Below are positions 50,388 through 59,159 of a DNA stretch of 64,000 bases, piece after piece. The position numbers and the translations under genes were made by a program. The notes below the pieces were generated by a model that saw only the letters and a list, made by a program, of their open reading frames with translations, ran no database searches and had not been told where the DNA came from. Position 1 is the first letter of the stretch. Each line of letters begins with the position of its first letter. This DNA comes from Streptomyces rubellomurinus (GTDB lineage Bacteria > Actinomycetota > Actinomycetes > Streptomycetales > Streptomycetaceae), in contig NZ_JZKH01000028.1 in assembly GCF_000961885.1 (NCBI RefSeq), positions 1-64,000 of the forward strand, read 5' to 3'.

Positions 50388-50426
50388 CGAGGCCCGGCCA
50401 CCCCGCGACGGGGGTGCCGGGCCTCG
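50388..50426 (-). terminator. Long stem terminator after DUF5326-like gene
   Basis: CGAGGCCCGGC (50388-50398) pairs with 50416-50426. The inner CACCCC/GGGGTG bases extend the stem after a one-base bulge. It lies 24 bp past the small membrane gene and ahead of the thiC leader. Confidence 0.75.
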
Positions 50427-50449
50427 ACGGCGCGTGCTGGGCCGGCGGC

Positions 50450-50650
50450 TCAGCTCCTGGCCGCCTTCTTCACCAGGATCACCACGGCGGCGGCGATGCC
50501 GACCACCACCAGCAGCTTGATGACGATGCTCAGCAGGGCGCCGACCACACCGAAGACGAAGCCCACGATGTTCCACGCCAGCACCAGGACCAGCACCGGG
50601 ATGACGATGTTGCGCACCCAGGAGGGCAGCGACTTCCAGAGCTCAGCCAT
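50450..50650 (-). CDS. DUF5326-like small membrane protein
   Basis: A 66-residue protein MAELWKSLPSWVRNIVIPVL with two adjacent hydrophobic helices and a basic end (VKKAARS). It resembles the DUF5326 family of Streptomyces membrane proteins. Function unknown. Its own terminator suggests a monocistronic unit. Confidence 0.75.
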   Translation of the reverse strand: MAELWKSLPSWVRNIVIPVLVLVLAWNIVGFVFGVVGALLSIVIKLLVVVGIAAAVVILVKKAARS

Positions 50651-50829
50651 GTCGGTTCCTTTTCTCCCCTCGGGCCGGCTGCCGTCCGGTGCCGCATCCC
50701 GCTTGCTTTCGGTACTTCGATCGTACGGGGGCGGGTGGGCCCGAACGAGGCCCAACGGCCCGGAGAGAACCCCGAGATCACCCCGATCCCGACCCCCGGG
50801 GAAACCCCCGAGAGCCAGGCTCCCGCAGG

Positions 50830-51498
50830 TCAGACCGGCCAGCACTCGCCGCGCCAGGCGGCGTCCCAGAACATCCACTCGTAGCGCGAGGTGGTGGTGA
50901 AGTGCTCGACCACCTTGCGGCGTTCGGCCGGGGAGAGCTCCGCGCCGAGCCGGTCGGTGAGCGCCAGCACCCGCCGCACCACGGACTGGAAGGCCTCGTC
51001 GCCGTAGGTGGCGATCCACTGGGCGTACAGCGGGTCGGGCGAGCCCTGGGCGAGCAGCGCCTCGCCGACCCGGGCGTAGATCCAGTAGCAGGGCAGCACC
51101 GCGCCGAGCGCCTCGGCGAAGGAGCCGCCGTACACGGTGGCGAGCAGGTAGCTGGTGTAGGCCCGGGTGGTGGGCAGCACCGGCTCGGCGGCGGCCCGTT
51201 CGGCGCTGTCGCCGAAGGCGGTCAGGAACGCGGCGTGCATGCCCTGCTCGGCGGCGAGCGCGCCGACCGCGTCGTCGGCGAAGGCCCGGACGTCCTCCTC
51301 GCCGGGCGCCTTGGCAGCGCAGACGGCGAGCGCGCGGGCGTAGTCGCGCAGGTAGTGCGAGTCCTGGACGACGAAGTGGCGGAACGCCGCGCGCGGCAGG
51401 GTGCCGTCGGTGAGGCCGCCGAGGAAGGGATGGGCGAGGATCTCGGCGTAGATCGGCTCGATGGCCGTCCAGAGTTCTTCGGTGAGGCTTCGGGTCAT
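50830..51498 (-). CDS. tenA: TenA family thiaminase II
   Basis: A 222-residue all-helical protein. It salvages thiamine breakdown products by hydrolysing aminopyrimidine. Landmarks are HPFLGGLTDGTLPRAAFRHF, VQDSHYLRDYAR, GMHAAFL, TRAYTSYLLATVYGG (with the active-site Tyr), LPCYWIYARVG (catalytic Cys region) and a C-terminal Glu region WMFWDAAWRGE. It is near but not in the thiC operon, and no riboswitch is seen before it. Confidence 0.92.
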   Translation of the reverse strand: MTRSLTEELWTAIEPIYAEILAHPFLGGLTDGTLPRAAFRHFVVQDSHYLRDYARALAVCAAKAPGEEDVRAFADDAVGALAAEQGMHAAFLTAFGDSAERAAAEPVLPTTRAYTSYLLATVYGGSFAEALGAVLPCYWIYARVGEALLAQGSPDPLYAQWIATYGDEAFQSVVRRVLALTDRLGAELSPAERRKVVEHFTTTSRYEWMFWDAAWRGECWPV

Positions 51499-51538
51499 GC
51501 GAACGACCCTATGCAACGCCCCCGTGCGCGTGCGGTGC

Positions 51539-51856
51539 TCAGTCCTCGGGCGGCGAGAAGACCACCAGCACCCGCAGTTCCTCGGTGATGTGGTGGAAGC
51601 GGTGCGGGGTGCCGGCCGGGACGTACACGACGGTGCCGCGCCCGACCGTCGCGGTCTCGGCGCCGACGGTCAGCTCGGCGCGGCCGCTGATCACCTGGTA
51701 GATCTCGTCCTGTTCGTGGGCGGTCTGGGTGTCGGTGTCGCCGGGGGAGAGCGCGTACAGCCCGGCGGACATCCGCGGCTCGCGCAGGAAGCGCAGGTAC
51801 GCCCCGTCGTTGGCCGAGCGTTCGGCGTCCAGTTCGTCCAGTCGGAACAGCTTCAC
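51539..51856 (-). CDS. Cupin-domain protein
   Basis: A 105-residue single-domain cupin. Motif 1 is AHEQDEIYQVISGRAELTVG and motif 2 is VVYVPAGTPHRFHHI, with metal-type His/Glu ligands. A small enzyme or sensor of unknown substrate. It lies 40 bp upstream of tenA on the same strand, so co-transcription is possible. Confidence 0.85.
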   Translation of the reverse strand: MKLFRLDELDAERSANDGAYLRFLREPRMSAGLYALSPGDTDTQTAHEQDEIYQVISGRAELTVGAETATVGRGTVVYVPAGTPHRFHHITEELRVLVVFSPPED

Positions 51857-51971
51857 CGCCGCACCCCTCCACTCGGTCCCGTCCGTCCACCTTCCGGATC
51901 AGGGGCATTCAACACCAACTCGTCCGCCGGGAGCTTCCCAGCGGCCGGGGCGCCTGCCACGCTTGGGCGGT

Positions 51972-52352
51972 ATGAAGGGTTTCGTCATCAAGACATTGAT
52001 CAACGCGGCGGCCATCTGGGTCGCCGCCTGGATCGTCAGCGGTATCCAACTCGCCCAGGGCAAGGCCGACTGGCAGCACAAGGCGCTCACGGTGCTCGGC
52101 GTGGCCGTGGTGTTCGGCGTCATCAACTGGCTGATCAAGCCGGTGGTGAAGCTGTTCTCCTTCCCGCTGTTCATCCTGACGCTGGGGCTGATCACCTTCG
52201 TGATCAACGCCCTGATGCTGCTGCTGACCTCGTGGGCCTCCACCAAGCTCGAACTGGACTTCCACGTCAAGGGCTTCGGGGCCGCGCTGATCGGCTCGCT
52301 GATCATCAGCCTGGTCTCCTGGGGCCTGCACCTGGCCCTGGACGACGACTGA
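51972..52352 (+). CDS. Phage-holin-family (YvlD-like) membrane protein
   Basis: A 126-residue protein with four membrane helices (FVIKTLINAAAIWVAAWIV; LTVLGVAVVFGVINWLI; FPLFILTLGLITFVINALML; FGAALIGSLIISLVSWGL). It belongs to the mycobacterial-type phage holin superfamily IV, a family of chromosomal envelope proteins despite its name. Function unknown. Divergent from the cupin gene. Confidence 0.9.
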   Translation: MKGFVIKTLINAAAIWVAAWIVSGIQLAQGKADWQHKALTVLGVAVVFGVINWLIKPVVKLFSFPLFILTLGLITFVINALMLLLTSWASTKLELDFHVKGFGAALIGSLIISLVSWGLHLALDDD

Positions 52353-52380
52353 CGGAACCGGCGGCCGTGCGCGCGAGCGC

Positions 52381-52423
52381 GAGGGGCCCGTGCCCGGGTG
52401 GTCCACCCGGGTCCGGGCCCCTC
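52381..52423. terminator. Bidirectional terminator
   Basis: GAGGGGCCCG (52381-52390) pairs with 52414-52423, and the inner CCCGGGTGG pairs with CCACCCGGG. It separates the convergent holin-like and SsgA genes. Confidence 0.75.
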
Positions 52424-52432
52424 CCCGTGCGC

Positions 52433-52864
52433 TCACCCCGGGTGGCCCGGGCCGCCGAGGATGTCCGCGAGCTCGGCGTCGAGTTGCCGCCCGGTGCTCT
52501 CCCGCCCGATCGGCACCAGCCGGTCGGTGCGCGCCAGGAAGGCGAGCAGCGGCGCGACGCGGGCCCGCAGCACCGCCTCGCCGCCGGGCGAGCGCAGCGT
52601 GACGCGCACCTCCGGCGACCGCTCGTCCTCGACCGGCTCGATGAGCACGTCGCCCTCGCCGGCGGGCCCGCCGAGCCCGTCCAGCAGCAGCTCGCGGGCG
52701 AACACCCAGGTGACCGGCGGATCGCCGGGCAGGTGGAAGGTGAACCGGACGGCGTACGGGTCGCCCGGGTCGTAGGCCAGCTCCACCACGAGGCCGAGGG
52801 CCAGTTCGGGGGAGAGCGCGAGGCCCATCACCAGGTGCTCCTGGACCGTCGTGCTGTGCTGCAT
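52433..52864 (-). CDS. ssgA: SsgA-family sporulation/cell division regulator
   Basis: A 143-residue SALP protein. GDPYAVRFTFHLPGDPPVTW, FARELLLDGLGGPAGEGDV and FLARTDRLVPIG closely follow SsgA of Streptomyces coelicolor. SsgA recruits SsgB and FtsZ to septum sites during sporulation. The neighbour ssgR, usually next to ssgA, is not adjacent here, so assignment to SsgA rather than another SALP is likely but not certain. The family confines the host to morphologically complex actinomycetes. Confidence 0.82.
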   Translation of the reverse strand: MQHSTTVQEHLVMGLALSPELALGLVVELAYDPGDPYAVRFTFHLPGDPPVTWVFARELLLDGLGGPAGEGDVLIEPVEDERSPEVRVTLRSPGGEAVLRARVAPLLAFLARTDRLVPIGRESTGRQLDAELADILGGPGHPG

Positions 52865-53008
52865 GGCGCCAGCCCCTCTCGCTTTCGTCCGGTGGCTGCC
52901 CATGGCAGCACAGCGGAGCCCCGAACGGACGCACCCGCCCGGGTCGGCGTTTCGACCCCGCGCCCGCGCGGGAGACTCCGGCACAACGCTCACGCCCCGG
53001 AGGTGGCC

Positions 53009-53578
53009 ATGGGCCCCGACGACCGCACTCCGCCGCTTCCCCCGCTCCCGCGCACGGCGCCGCCGCGCCCGGTGGTCAAGCGCACCGCCCGCGCGATCCT
53101 GCTGGAGCTGGACCCGGACGATCCGCACGGCCCCGCCTCGATCGTGCTGATCCGGCGCGTCCGGCCGGGCTCGCCGCACCCGTACTGGATCACCCCCGGC
53201 GGCGGTGTGGAGCCGGGCGACCGGACGGTGGTGGACGCGCTGCACCGCGAGGTGGCGGAGGAACTGGGCGGCAAGGTGGTCGACGTGGTGCCCGCCTTCG
53301 TCGACACCATCAGCCACACGCACCACGACGACGGGACGCTGCTGCACCCGCACGGGGTCAAGGTGCAGCACTTCTTCGTCTGCCGGCTGGCCTCGATGGA
53401 CCTCAGCCGGCGGCACGGGCCCGAGGTGGACGACCCGAACGGCGAGTACGAGGTGGTCCGGCTGCCGTTCACCCGCGAGGGCGTGACCTCGGTCAACGTC
53501 GTCCCGCCCCGGCTGCGGGCGTACCTGGCGGCGAACATCGAGGGCGTCCGGGCTCTGCTCGCCCCCGACCTGGGCTGA
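53009..53578 (+). CDS. Nudix hydrolase
   Basis: A 189-residue Nudix protein that hydrolyses nucleotide diphosphate derivatives. The box is GGGVEPGDRTVVDALHRE followed by VAEELGG, matching GX5EX7REUXEEXGU. ITPGGG precedes it. AGGTGG ribosome region before the ATG. The N-terminal 20 residues are Pro-rich. Substrate unknown. Stand-alone, divergent from ssgA. Confidence 0.93.
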   Translation: MGPDDRTPPLPPLPRTAPPRPVVKRTARAILLELDPDDPHGPASIVLIRRVRPGSPHPYWITPGGGVEPGDRTVVDALHREVAEELGGKVVDVVPAFVDTISHTHHDDGTLLHPHGVKVQHFFVCRLASMDLSRRHGPEVDDPNGEYEVVRLPFTREGVTSVNVVPPRLRAYLAANIEGVRALLAPDLG

Positions 53579-53606
53579 CGGACCCGGTCCGGGCCGGTGC
53601 CGCGGT

Positions 53607-53629
53607 CCGGGCCCGTTCATCGGGCCCGG
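53607..53629. terminator. 9-bp stem bidirectional terminator
   Basis: CCGGGCCCG, loop TTCAT, CGGGCCCGG between the convergent Nudix and flavohaemoglobin-like genes. Confidence 0.6.
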
Positions 53630-53642
53630 CCGGCTCTGCCGC

Positions 53643-55277
53643 TCATCCGGCGGCCAGCTCGCCGACCAGGTCGTGCCGGATCCGCTCGGCCGGCACCCCC
53701 GCCCGCAGCAGCACCCCGACACCCCGGCGGACCATCGCGGGCGGCCCGCTGAGCACCGCCTCCCGGCCCGTCCACGGGCCGAACCGGCCGACCACCTCGG
53801 GCAGTTCACCGGTCAGCACGCCCTCGGCCGGCCCGCTGCCGGACAGCACCGGGCGCACCGCCAGCCAGGGGTGACGGGCGGCCAGCTCGCGCAGCCCGTC
53901 CAGCTCGTACAGCTCGGCGGCGCCGCGGGCGCCGTAGAACACCTCGACGCTGCGGCCGCGCCCGCCGTACTCGACGGCCTCCTCGACCAGGGCGCGGATC
54001 GGGGCGATGCCGGTGCCGCCGGCCAGGCAGAGCAGGTCGGCGCCGAGCGCGTGGTCGACGGTCATCGCACCGGCCGCCGGGCCCAGCCGCAGGACGTCCC
54101 CGGGCGCGGCCCGGTGCACCAGCGCGTTGCTCACCCAGCCCGCCGGGACGGCCTTGACGTGGAAGGTCAGCAGCCCGTCCGGGCGGGGTGCGGTGGCGAA
54201 GGAGTAGTGCCGCCAGACCCTCGGCCACCAGGGCGTCTCCAGGCTGCAGTACTGCCCGGCCCGGTACCGGTACGCCTGGTCGGGGCGGACGGTGATCACC
54301 GCGACGTCCCGGGTGCGGCGCTCGTGCCGGACGACCTCGCCCTGCCACCAGGGCGGCGAGGTGCGGGCGGCCTCCTCGGCGGCCTCGATCATGATCGTGG
54401 AGATCAGCCGGTAGACGCGGCGCCAGGCCAGCTCGGTGTCGGCGTCCCAGCGGGCGCCCGCGTACCGGGCCAACGCCTGCACCAGGCACTCCCCGACCGG
54501 GGGGTAGTGGCCGGTCAGCGTGCCGTAGCGGCGGTGGCCGCGGCCGAGCTCGCCGAGCCGGGTGCGCAGCGCCACCGGATCCTCGGCGCCGCGGGCGGCG
54601 GCCAGCAGGGCGCGGAACAGGCGGTCGCGCTGGACGTCCATGGCGGCCGGGAAGAGCGAGCGGACCTCGGGGTGGTGCAGGAAGAGCAGCGCGTAGAAGT
54701 GCGCGGTGGCCCGGTCGGCGACGGGCTCGACGACGGCGAGGCTGGCCCGGATCAGCTCGATGTCCCGTGGCGTGGGAGGGAGTTCGGCGGCGGAGAGGTC
54801 CGGCTGGGCGGCCGGCGGCACGGACAGCGGGGCAGGCTGCGGCGCGGGCGGCAGCGCGGGAACGGCCGGCCGGTGTGCCCAGGCCTCGCTCCAACTGTCG
54901 CCGGGGCCCGCCCAGTTGAGGCCGGGCGCGTCGGCGAACAGCGGCTGGAAGGCGGGCGCGACGCCGGTGGTCGTCGCGAACGGCTCCGGGTGACCGGGGT
55001 GCGGATGACCGGGCTCCGGGTAGCTGGGCGCGGGCACGGCCGGCGGCTGGGCCGGCCGGGCCGGGATCACCGGGTGGACGGCCTGCGGCAGCCCCGCGGC
55101 GCCGTCCGCCGGCGGCAGGTCCGGCGGGTCCAGCGGCATCGGCGGCCGGGCCGGCTGCGCCGCCACGGGCTCGGGCGGCAGCTCCGGCAACTCCGGCAAC
55201 TCCGCCAGGCCCGGGACGGCGGCAACCCCCGCCGAACCGTGCCCGGTGCGGATCAGAAGTGTTCGGCGGGACTTCAC
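53643..55277 (-). CDS. Flavohaemoglobin-like protein with Pro-rich N-terminal extension
   Basis: About 544 residues from the GTG at 55277. The first 165 or so are Pro/Ala-rich and disordered. A globin domain follows (AHFYALLFLHHPEVRSLFP; proximal His probably in RGHRRYGTL). A ferredoxin-reductase module has the FAD site RHYSFATAP and the NAD site CLAGGTGIAPIRAL. The globin/reductase pairing detoxifies NO to nitrate. The extension replaces the usual direct start, and the true start is uncertain (the frame is open to 55478). Confidence 0.85.
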   Translation of the reverse strand: MKSRRTLLIRTGHGSAGVAAVPGLAELPELPELPPEPVAAQPARPPMPLDPPDLPPADGAAGLPQAVHPVIPARPAQPPAVPAPSYPEPGHPHPGHPEPFATTTGVAPAFQPLFADAPGLNWAGPGDSWSEAWAHRPAVPALPPAPQPAPLSVPPAAQPDLSAAELPPTPRDIELIRASLAVVEPVADRATAHFYALLFLHHPEVRSLFPAAMDVQRDRLFRALLAAARGAEDPVALRTRLGELGRGHRRYGTLTGHYPPVGECLVQALARYAGARWDADTELAWRRVYRLISTIMIEAAEEAARTSPPWWQGEVVRHERRTRDVAVITVRPDQAYRYRAGQYCSLETPWWPRVWRHYSFATAPRPDGLLTFHVKAVPAGWVSNALVHRAAPGDVLRLGPAAGAMTVDHALGADLLCLAGGTGIAPIRALVEEAVEYGGRGRSVEVFYGARGAAELYELDGLRELAARHPWLAVRPVLSGSGPAEGVLTGELPEVVGRFGPWTGREAVLSGPPAMVRRGVGVLLRAGVPAERIRHDLVGELAAG

Positions 55278-55452
55278 CGCCGCGTTTCGAGTACCCAAGA
55301 GAATCGTTTCGCCTCCGGCCGCACTGCGCCACCACCTGGCTGGATCCCTACTGGCGCCTAGGCAGCGTGGCATGCCCGAAGTACTCATCCGACAAATCGC
55401 GCGAAGCCCGGACACCCGGCCCGGGAACGCGCTACTCTCACTCGATCTGCGA

Positions 55453-55487
55453 TTGCCCTGAGTGGCCCCCCTGTCCACTCAGGGCAA
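55453..55487 (-). terminator. 13-bp stem terminator of the bkd operon
   Basis: TTGCCCTGAGTGG pairs perfectly with CCACTCAGGGCAA across a 9-nt loop, 59 bp past the E2 stop. Confidence 0.75.
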
Positions 55488-55496
55488 CCCGGCCCT

Positions 55497-55541
55497 GGTC
55501 ACGGCCGCGACGGTCACGGCCGCGACGGTCACGGCCGCGGC
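55497..55541. repeat. Three 15-bp tandem repeats at the E2 3' end
   Basis: GGTCACGGCCGCGAC twice, then GGTCACGGCCGCGGC. The next partial unit contains the E2 stop codon (TCA on this strand, 55546-55548). Confidence 0.85.
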
Positions 55542-55545
55542 CCGG

Positions 55546-56871
55546 TCACAGCTGCCGCAGCAGCATCCCCGGCCGCTCCACGCAGTCCGCGACGAACCGC
55601 AGGAAGCCGCCCGCCGTCCCGCCGTCGCAGACCCGGTGGTCGAAGGTGAACGACAGCTGGGTGACCTCGCGCACCGCCAACTGCCCCTCGTGCACCCAGG
55701 GCTTGGCGACGATCCGGCCGACGCCGAGCATCGCCGCCTCCGGGTGGTTGAGGATCGGCGTCGAGCCGTCCACACCGAACACCCCGTAGTTGTTCAGGGT
55801 GAAGGTGCCGCCGGTCAGTTCGGCCAACGAGAGCGAGCCGTCGCGCGCCGCCTCGGTCAACCGGCCGAGCTCGGCGCCGAGTTGCTCGGTGCCGAGGGTG
55901 TGCGCGTCCCGCACCACCGGTACGACCAGCCCGCGCTCGCCCTGCGCCGCGAAGCCCAGGTGCACCACCGAGTGCCGGATGATGCCCGAACCGTCGTCCG
56001 TCACACTGGAGTTGAGCTCCGGGAAGCGCGCCAGCGCGACCGTGCAGATCCGCGCCAGCAGCGCCAGCACGCTCACCTTCGGGCCCGGCGTGGCGTTCAA
56101 CTGCCGGCGCAGCGCCATCAGTTCGGTGGCGTCCGCGTCCACCCAGCAGGTCGCGGCCGGGATCTCCCGGTGGCTGCGGCTCAGCTTCTCGGCCACCGCC
56201 TTGCGCAGCCCGCGCAGCGGGACGACGCCCTCCTGCGGCGCGGCGGCGACGGAGGCCGCCGGAGCGGCCACCTTCGCCGCGACCGCCCGTTCGACGTCCG
56301 CGCGCATGATCAGCCCGTCCGGCCCGCTGCCCGCGACGGCGCCCAGGTCGATGCCCTGCTCCCGGGCCAGCCGCCGCACCAGCGGCGAGATCACCGGCAC
56401 CACCACGGGAGCGGCCGGCGCGACGGGAGCCGCAGCAACGGGAGCCGGCGCGACCGCGACCGGGGCGACCGCGGCCGGAGCGGCAGGCACGCCCACCCGG
56501 CGCCGCCGTCCGCCCTTGGACTCGGCGACGCCGTACCCGACCAGCGGCCGCTCCACCTCCGCGGCCAGCTGAGCGGCCACCTGAGCGGCCCGCTCGGCGG
56601 GCTCCTCGGGCGCGGCCCCGCCGGGCGACGCCACCGCGACCGTCACCAGCGGCGCGCCCACGGCGATCTCCTCGCCGACCTCGCCGTACCGCGCGGTCAC
56701 CACCCCGCCGTACGGGCAGGGCACCTCCACCACGGCCTTGGCCGTCTCGACCTCCACCACCGGCTGGTCGACCGCGATCACCTCGCCGACCTCGACCATC
56801 CAGCGCACCACCTCGGCCCCGGTGAGACCCTCACCGAGGTCGGGCAGTCGGAACTCCCGCACGACGGGCAT
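55546..56871 (-). CDS. bkdC: Branched-chain 2-oxoacid dehydrogenase E2 (acyltransferase)
   Basis: A 441-residue dihydrolipoamide acyltransferase. The lipoyl domain (residues 1-78) has the modified lysine in VETAKAVVEVP. An Ala/Pro/Val linker leads to the E3-binding domain (ISPLVRRLAREQGIDLGAVA). The catalytic domain ends with FTFDHRVCDGGTAGGFLRF, containing the catalytic His and Asp. It transfers branched acyl groups to CoA. ATG 56871 or the adjacent GTG 56874; GGAGG is 7-10 nt upstream. Last gene of the operon. Confidence 0.93.
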   Translation of the reverse strand: MPVVREFRLPDLGEGLTGAEVVRWMVEVGEVIAVDQPVVEVETAKAVVEVPCPYGGVVTARYGEVGEEIAVGAPLVTVAVASPGGAAPEEPAERAAQVAAQLAAEVERPLVGYGVAESKGGRRRRVGVPAAPAAVAPVAVAPAPVAAAPVAPAAPVVVPVISPLVRRLAREQGIDLGAVAGSGPDGLIMRADVERAVAAKVAAPAASVAAAPQEGVVPLRGLRKAVAEKLSRSHREIPAATCWVDADATELMALRRQLNATPGPKVSVLALLARICTVALARFPELNSSVTDDGSGIIRHSVVHLGFAAQGERGLVVPVVRDAHTLGTEQLGAELGRLTEAARDGSLSLAELTGGTFTLNNYGVFGVDGSTPILNHPEAAMLGVGRIVAKPWVHEGQLAVREVTQLSFTFDHRVCDGGTAGGFLRFVADCVERPGMLLRQL

Positions 56872-56876
56872 CACGC

Positions 56877-57872
56877 TCAGTCCTCCCACTGCAGCCGGGC
56901 GACCGCGTCCAGGATCCGGTCCACCCCGGGCAGGTGGTGGTGCTCCAGCATCGGCGGCGGGTACGGGATGTCGAAGCCGGTGACCCGCAGCACGGGCGCG
57001 GCCAGGTGGTGGAAGCAGCGCTCGGTGACCCGGGCGGCGATCTCCGCGCCGGTGCCGCCGAAGCCGCTGGCCTCGTGCACGACCACGGCCCGGCCGAGCG
57101 AGCGCACCACCCGGGTGACGGTCTCGTCGTCGAACGGGACGAGCGTGCGCAGGTCCAGCACCGCGAGGTCCCAGCCCTCGGCCTTCGCCGCCTCGGCCGC
57201 CTCCAGGCAGACCGGCAGCGAGGGGCCGTAGGTGATGAGCACCGCCGAGGTGCCGGTGCGCCGCAGCACGGCCCTGCCGATCGGCTCGACCGGCGCCGCC
57301 GGGTCGAACTCGGCCTTGCCCCAGTAGAGCCGCTTGGGCTCCAGGAAGACCACCGGGTCGTCGGAGGCGATCGAGGCGCGCAGCAGCCCGTACGCGTCGG
57401 CGACGGTGCCGGGGGTGACCACGTGCAGGCCGGGGGTGCTGGTGTAGTACGCCTCGGAGGCGTCGCTGTGGTGCTCGACGCCGCCGATGCCGCCGCCGTA
57501 CGGGACGCGGACGGTGATCGGCAGCGGGAGGCGGCCGGCGGTGCGGTTGCGCATCTTGGCGACGTGCGAGAACAGCTGCTCCAGCGCCGGGTAGGCGAAG
57601 GCGTCGAACTGCATCTCGACGACCGGGCGCAGCCCGTACATCGCCATGCCGATCGCGGTGCCGAGGATGCCGGCCTCGGCGAGCGGGGTGTCCAGGCAGC
57701 GGTCCGGGCCGAACTCGGCGGTCAGCCCGTCGGTGATCCGGAAGACGCCGCCGAGCGCGCCGACGTCCTCGCCGAGCACGTGTACCGCCGGGTCCTCGCG
57801 CATGGCGTCCCGCAGCGCGGAGTTGAGCGCCTGCGCCATGGAGGCGGTACGGGAAGAAACAGCGGTCGACAT
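56877..57872 (-). CDS. bkdB: Branched-chain 2-oxoacid dehydrogenase E1 beta
   Basis: A 331-residue E1 beta subunit. Landmarks are ALNSALRDAMREDPAVHVLG, GEDVGALGGVFRITDGL, DTPLAEAGILGTAIGMAMYG and HHSDASEAYYTSTPGLHVV. It provides half of the thiamine-pyrophosphate site in the alpha2beta2 decarboxylase. Its ATG overlaps the E1 alpha stop by one base. Confidence 0.93.
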   Translation of the reverse strand: MSTAVSSRTASMAQALNSALRDAMREDPAVHVLGEDVGALGGVFRITDGLTAEFGPDRCLDTPLAEAGILGTAIGMAMYGLRPVVEMQFDAFAYPALEQLFSHVAKMRNRTAGRLPLPITVRVPYGGGIGGVEHHSDASEAYYTSTPGLHVVTPGTVADAYGLLRASIASDDPVVFLEPKRLYWGKAEFDPAAPVEPIGRAVLRRTGTSAVLITYGPSLPVCLEAAEAAKAEGWDLAVLDLRTLVPFDDETVTRVVRSLGRAVVVHEASGFGGTGAEIAARVTERCFHHLAAPVLRVTGFDIPYPPPMLEHHHLPGVDRILDAVARLQWED

Positions 57873-59011
57873 CAGTGCTGCACCTCGGCCTCGGCGGCCA
57901 GCTCGGCGGACAACTGGGCGGCTTGCTCGCGCAGTTGGGGGGTCGGCTCGGCGTAGACGTGGGCGAACAGCGCCATCGGGTCGAGCTCCGGGTCGGCGTG
58001 GAACTCGGCCCGCATCCGGGCCGCCAGCGCCTCCGCCTCGTCCGCCGCGAGCCGGACCAGCTCGTCGTCGAGGATGCCGAGTCCGCGCAGCGCCCGCTCC
58101 ATCTGCAGGATCGGGTCGTGGTCCTGCCAGGCGGCCACCTCGGGCTCGGTGCGGTAGCGGGTGGCGTCGTCGGCGTTGGTGTGCGCCTCGACCCGGTAGG
58201 TCAGCGCCTCGACCAGGGTGGGGCCGCCGCCGCTGCGGGCCCGCTCGACGGCCTCGGTGAGCACGGAGTGCACGGCCGGCGCGTCGTTGCCGTCCACCAG
58301 CCGGCCCGGCATGCCGTAGCCGACCGCCTTGTGCGCCAGGGTCGGCGCGGCGGACTGCGCGGTGAGCGGGACGGAGATCGCGTAGCCGTTGTTCTGCACC
58401 AGGAAGACCACCGGGGCCCGCAGCACGGCGGCGAAGTTCAGCGCCTCGTGGAAGTCGCCCTCGCTGGTGCCGCCGTCGCCGAGCATGGCCAGCGCGACCA
58501 CCGGGTCGCCGCCCAGCCGGGCGGCGTGCGCCAGGCCGACCGCGTGCGGGGCCTGGGTGGCGAGCGGGGTGCAGAGCGGGGCGGTGCGGGTGGCGCGCGG
58601 GTCGTAGCCGGTGTGGGCGTTGCCGCGCAGCAGGGTGAGCGCTTCCAGCGGGTCGACGCCCCGGGAGACCACCGCGAGGGTGTCGCGGTAGCTGGGGAAC
58701 AGCCAGTCCTGCTCGTCGAGCACCAGCGCGGCGGCGACCTGGCAGGCCTCCTGGCCGGTGGAGGCCGGGTAGACGGCGAGGCGGCCCTGCTTGGTCAGGG
58801 TGGTGGCTTGCTGGTTGTAGCGGCGGCCGACCACCAGGCGGCGGTACAGCTCGCGGAGCAGGGCCGGGTCGTGCTTCTCCAGCGCGGGGGTGCCGAGCAC
58901 GCGGACGGGGGAGTCGTCCGGGAGGAAGGGGGCCGGGTCGGTGCGCGGGGCGGTCGCCCCGGGCAGCCAGCCGGGCACGCCCGTCTGGTGTCTGTGGTCG
59001 AGAACGGTCAT
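57872..59011 (-). CDS. bkdA: Branched-chain 2-oxoacid dehydrogenase E1 alpha
   Basis: A 379-residue E1 alpha subunit. The TPP-binding motif GDGGTSEGDFHEALNFAAV runs to VQNNGYAISV. RNNQ-like RRYNQQATTLTKQGRLAVYP marks the N-terminal part. ATG 59011 with GGAGGTG 8 nt upstream is preferred over ATG 59026. The operon would make isobutyryl-, isovaleryl- and 2-methylbutyryl-CoA for branched fatty acids or catabolism. A palindrome 34 bp upstream may be its operator. Confidence 0.92.
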   Translation of the reverse strand: MTVLDHRHQTGVPGWLPGATAPRTDPAPFLPDDSPVRVLGTPALEKHDPALLRELYRRLVVGRRYNQQATTLTKQGRLAVYPASTGQEACQVAAALVLDEQDWLFPSYRDTLAVVSRGVDPLEALTLLRGNAHTGYDPRATRTAPLCTPLATQAPHAVGLAHAARLGGDPVVALAMLGDGGTSEGDFHEALNFAAVLRAPVVFLVQNNGYAISVPLTAQSAAPTLAHKAVGYGMPGRLVDGNDAPAVHSVLTEAVERARSGGGPTLVEALTYRVEAHTNADDATRYRTEPEVAAWQDHDPILQMERALRGLGILDDELVRLAADEAEALAARMRAEFHADPELDPMALFAHVYAEPTPQLREQAAQLSAELAAEAEVQH

Positions 59012-59044
59012 CTCGGGCACCTCCATGGGTGGCGGGGGCTCCCT

Positions 59045-59058
59045 ACCGATTGTTCGGT
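59045..59058. promoter_or_regulatory. ACCGA-N4-TCGGT palindrome upstream of bkd operon
   Basis: ACCGATTGTTCGGT, differing in one base from the site before paaN at 61726. Size and symmetry fit a TetR-type operator. The rest of 59059-59159 separates the divergent Lrp gene. Confidence 0.6.
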
Positions 59059-59159
59059 CGTCTGTTCATCTTGACCAGAAGCGTGACAAGGTGGTGGACA
59101 TTCGGCCTGAGCGGCGGTCGACTGGTGGCAGTACGTCCAAACGGTGAGGGTGGGGGGTC

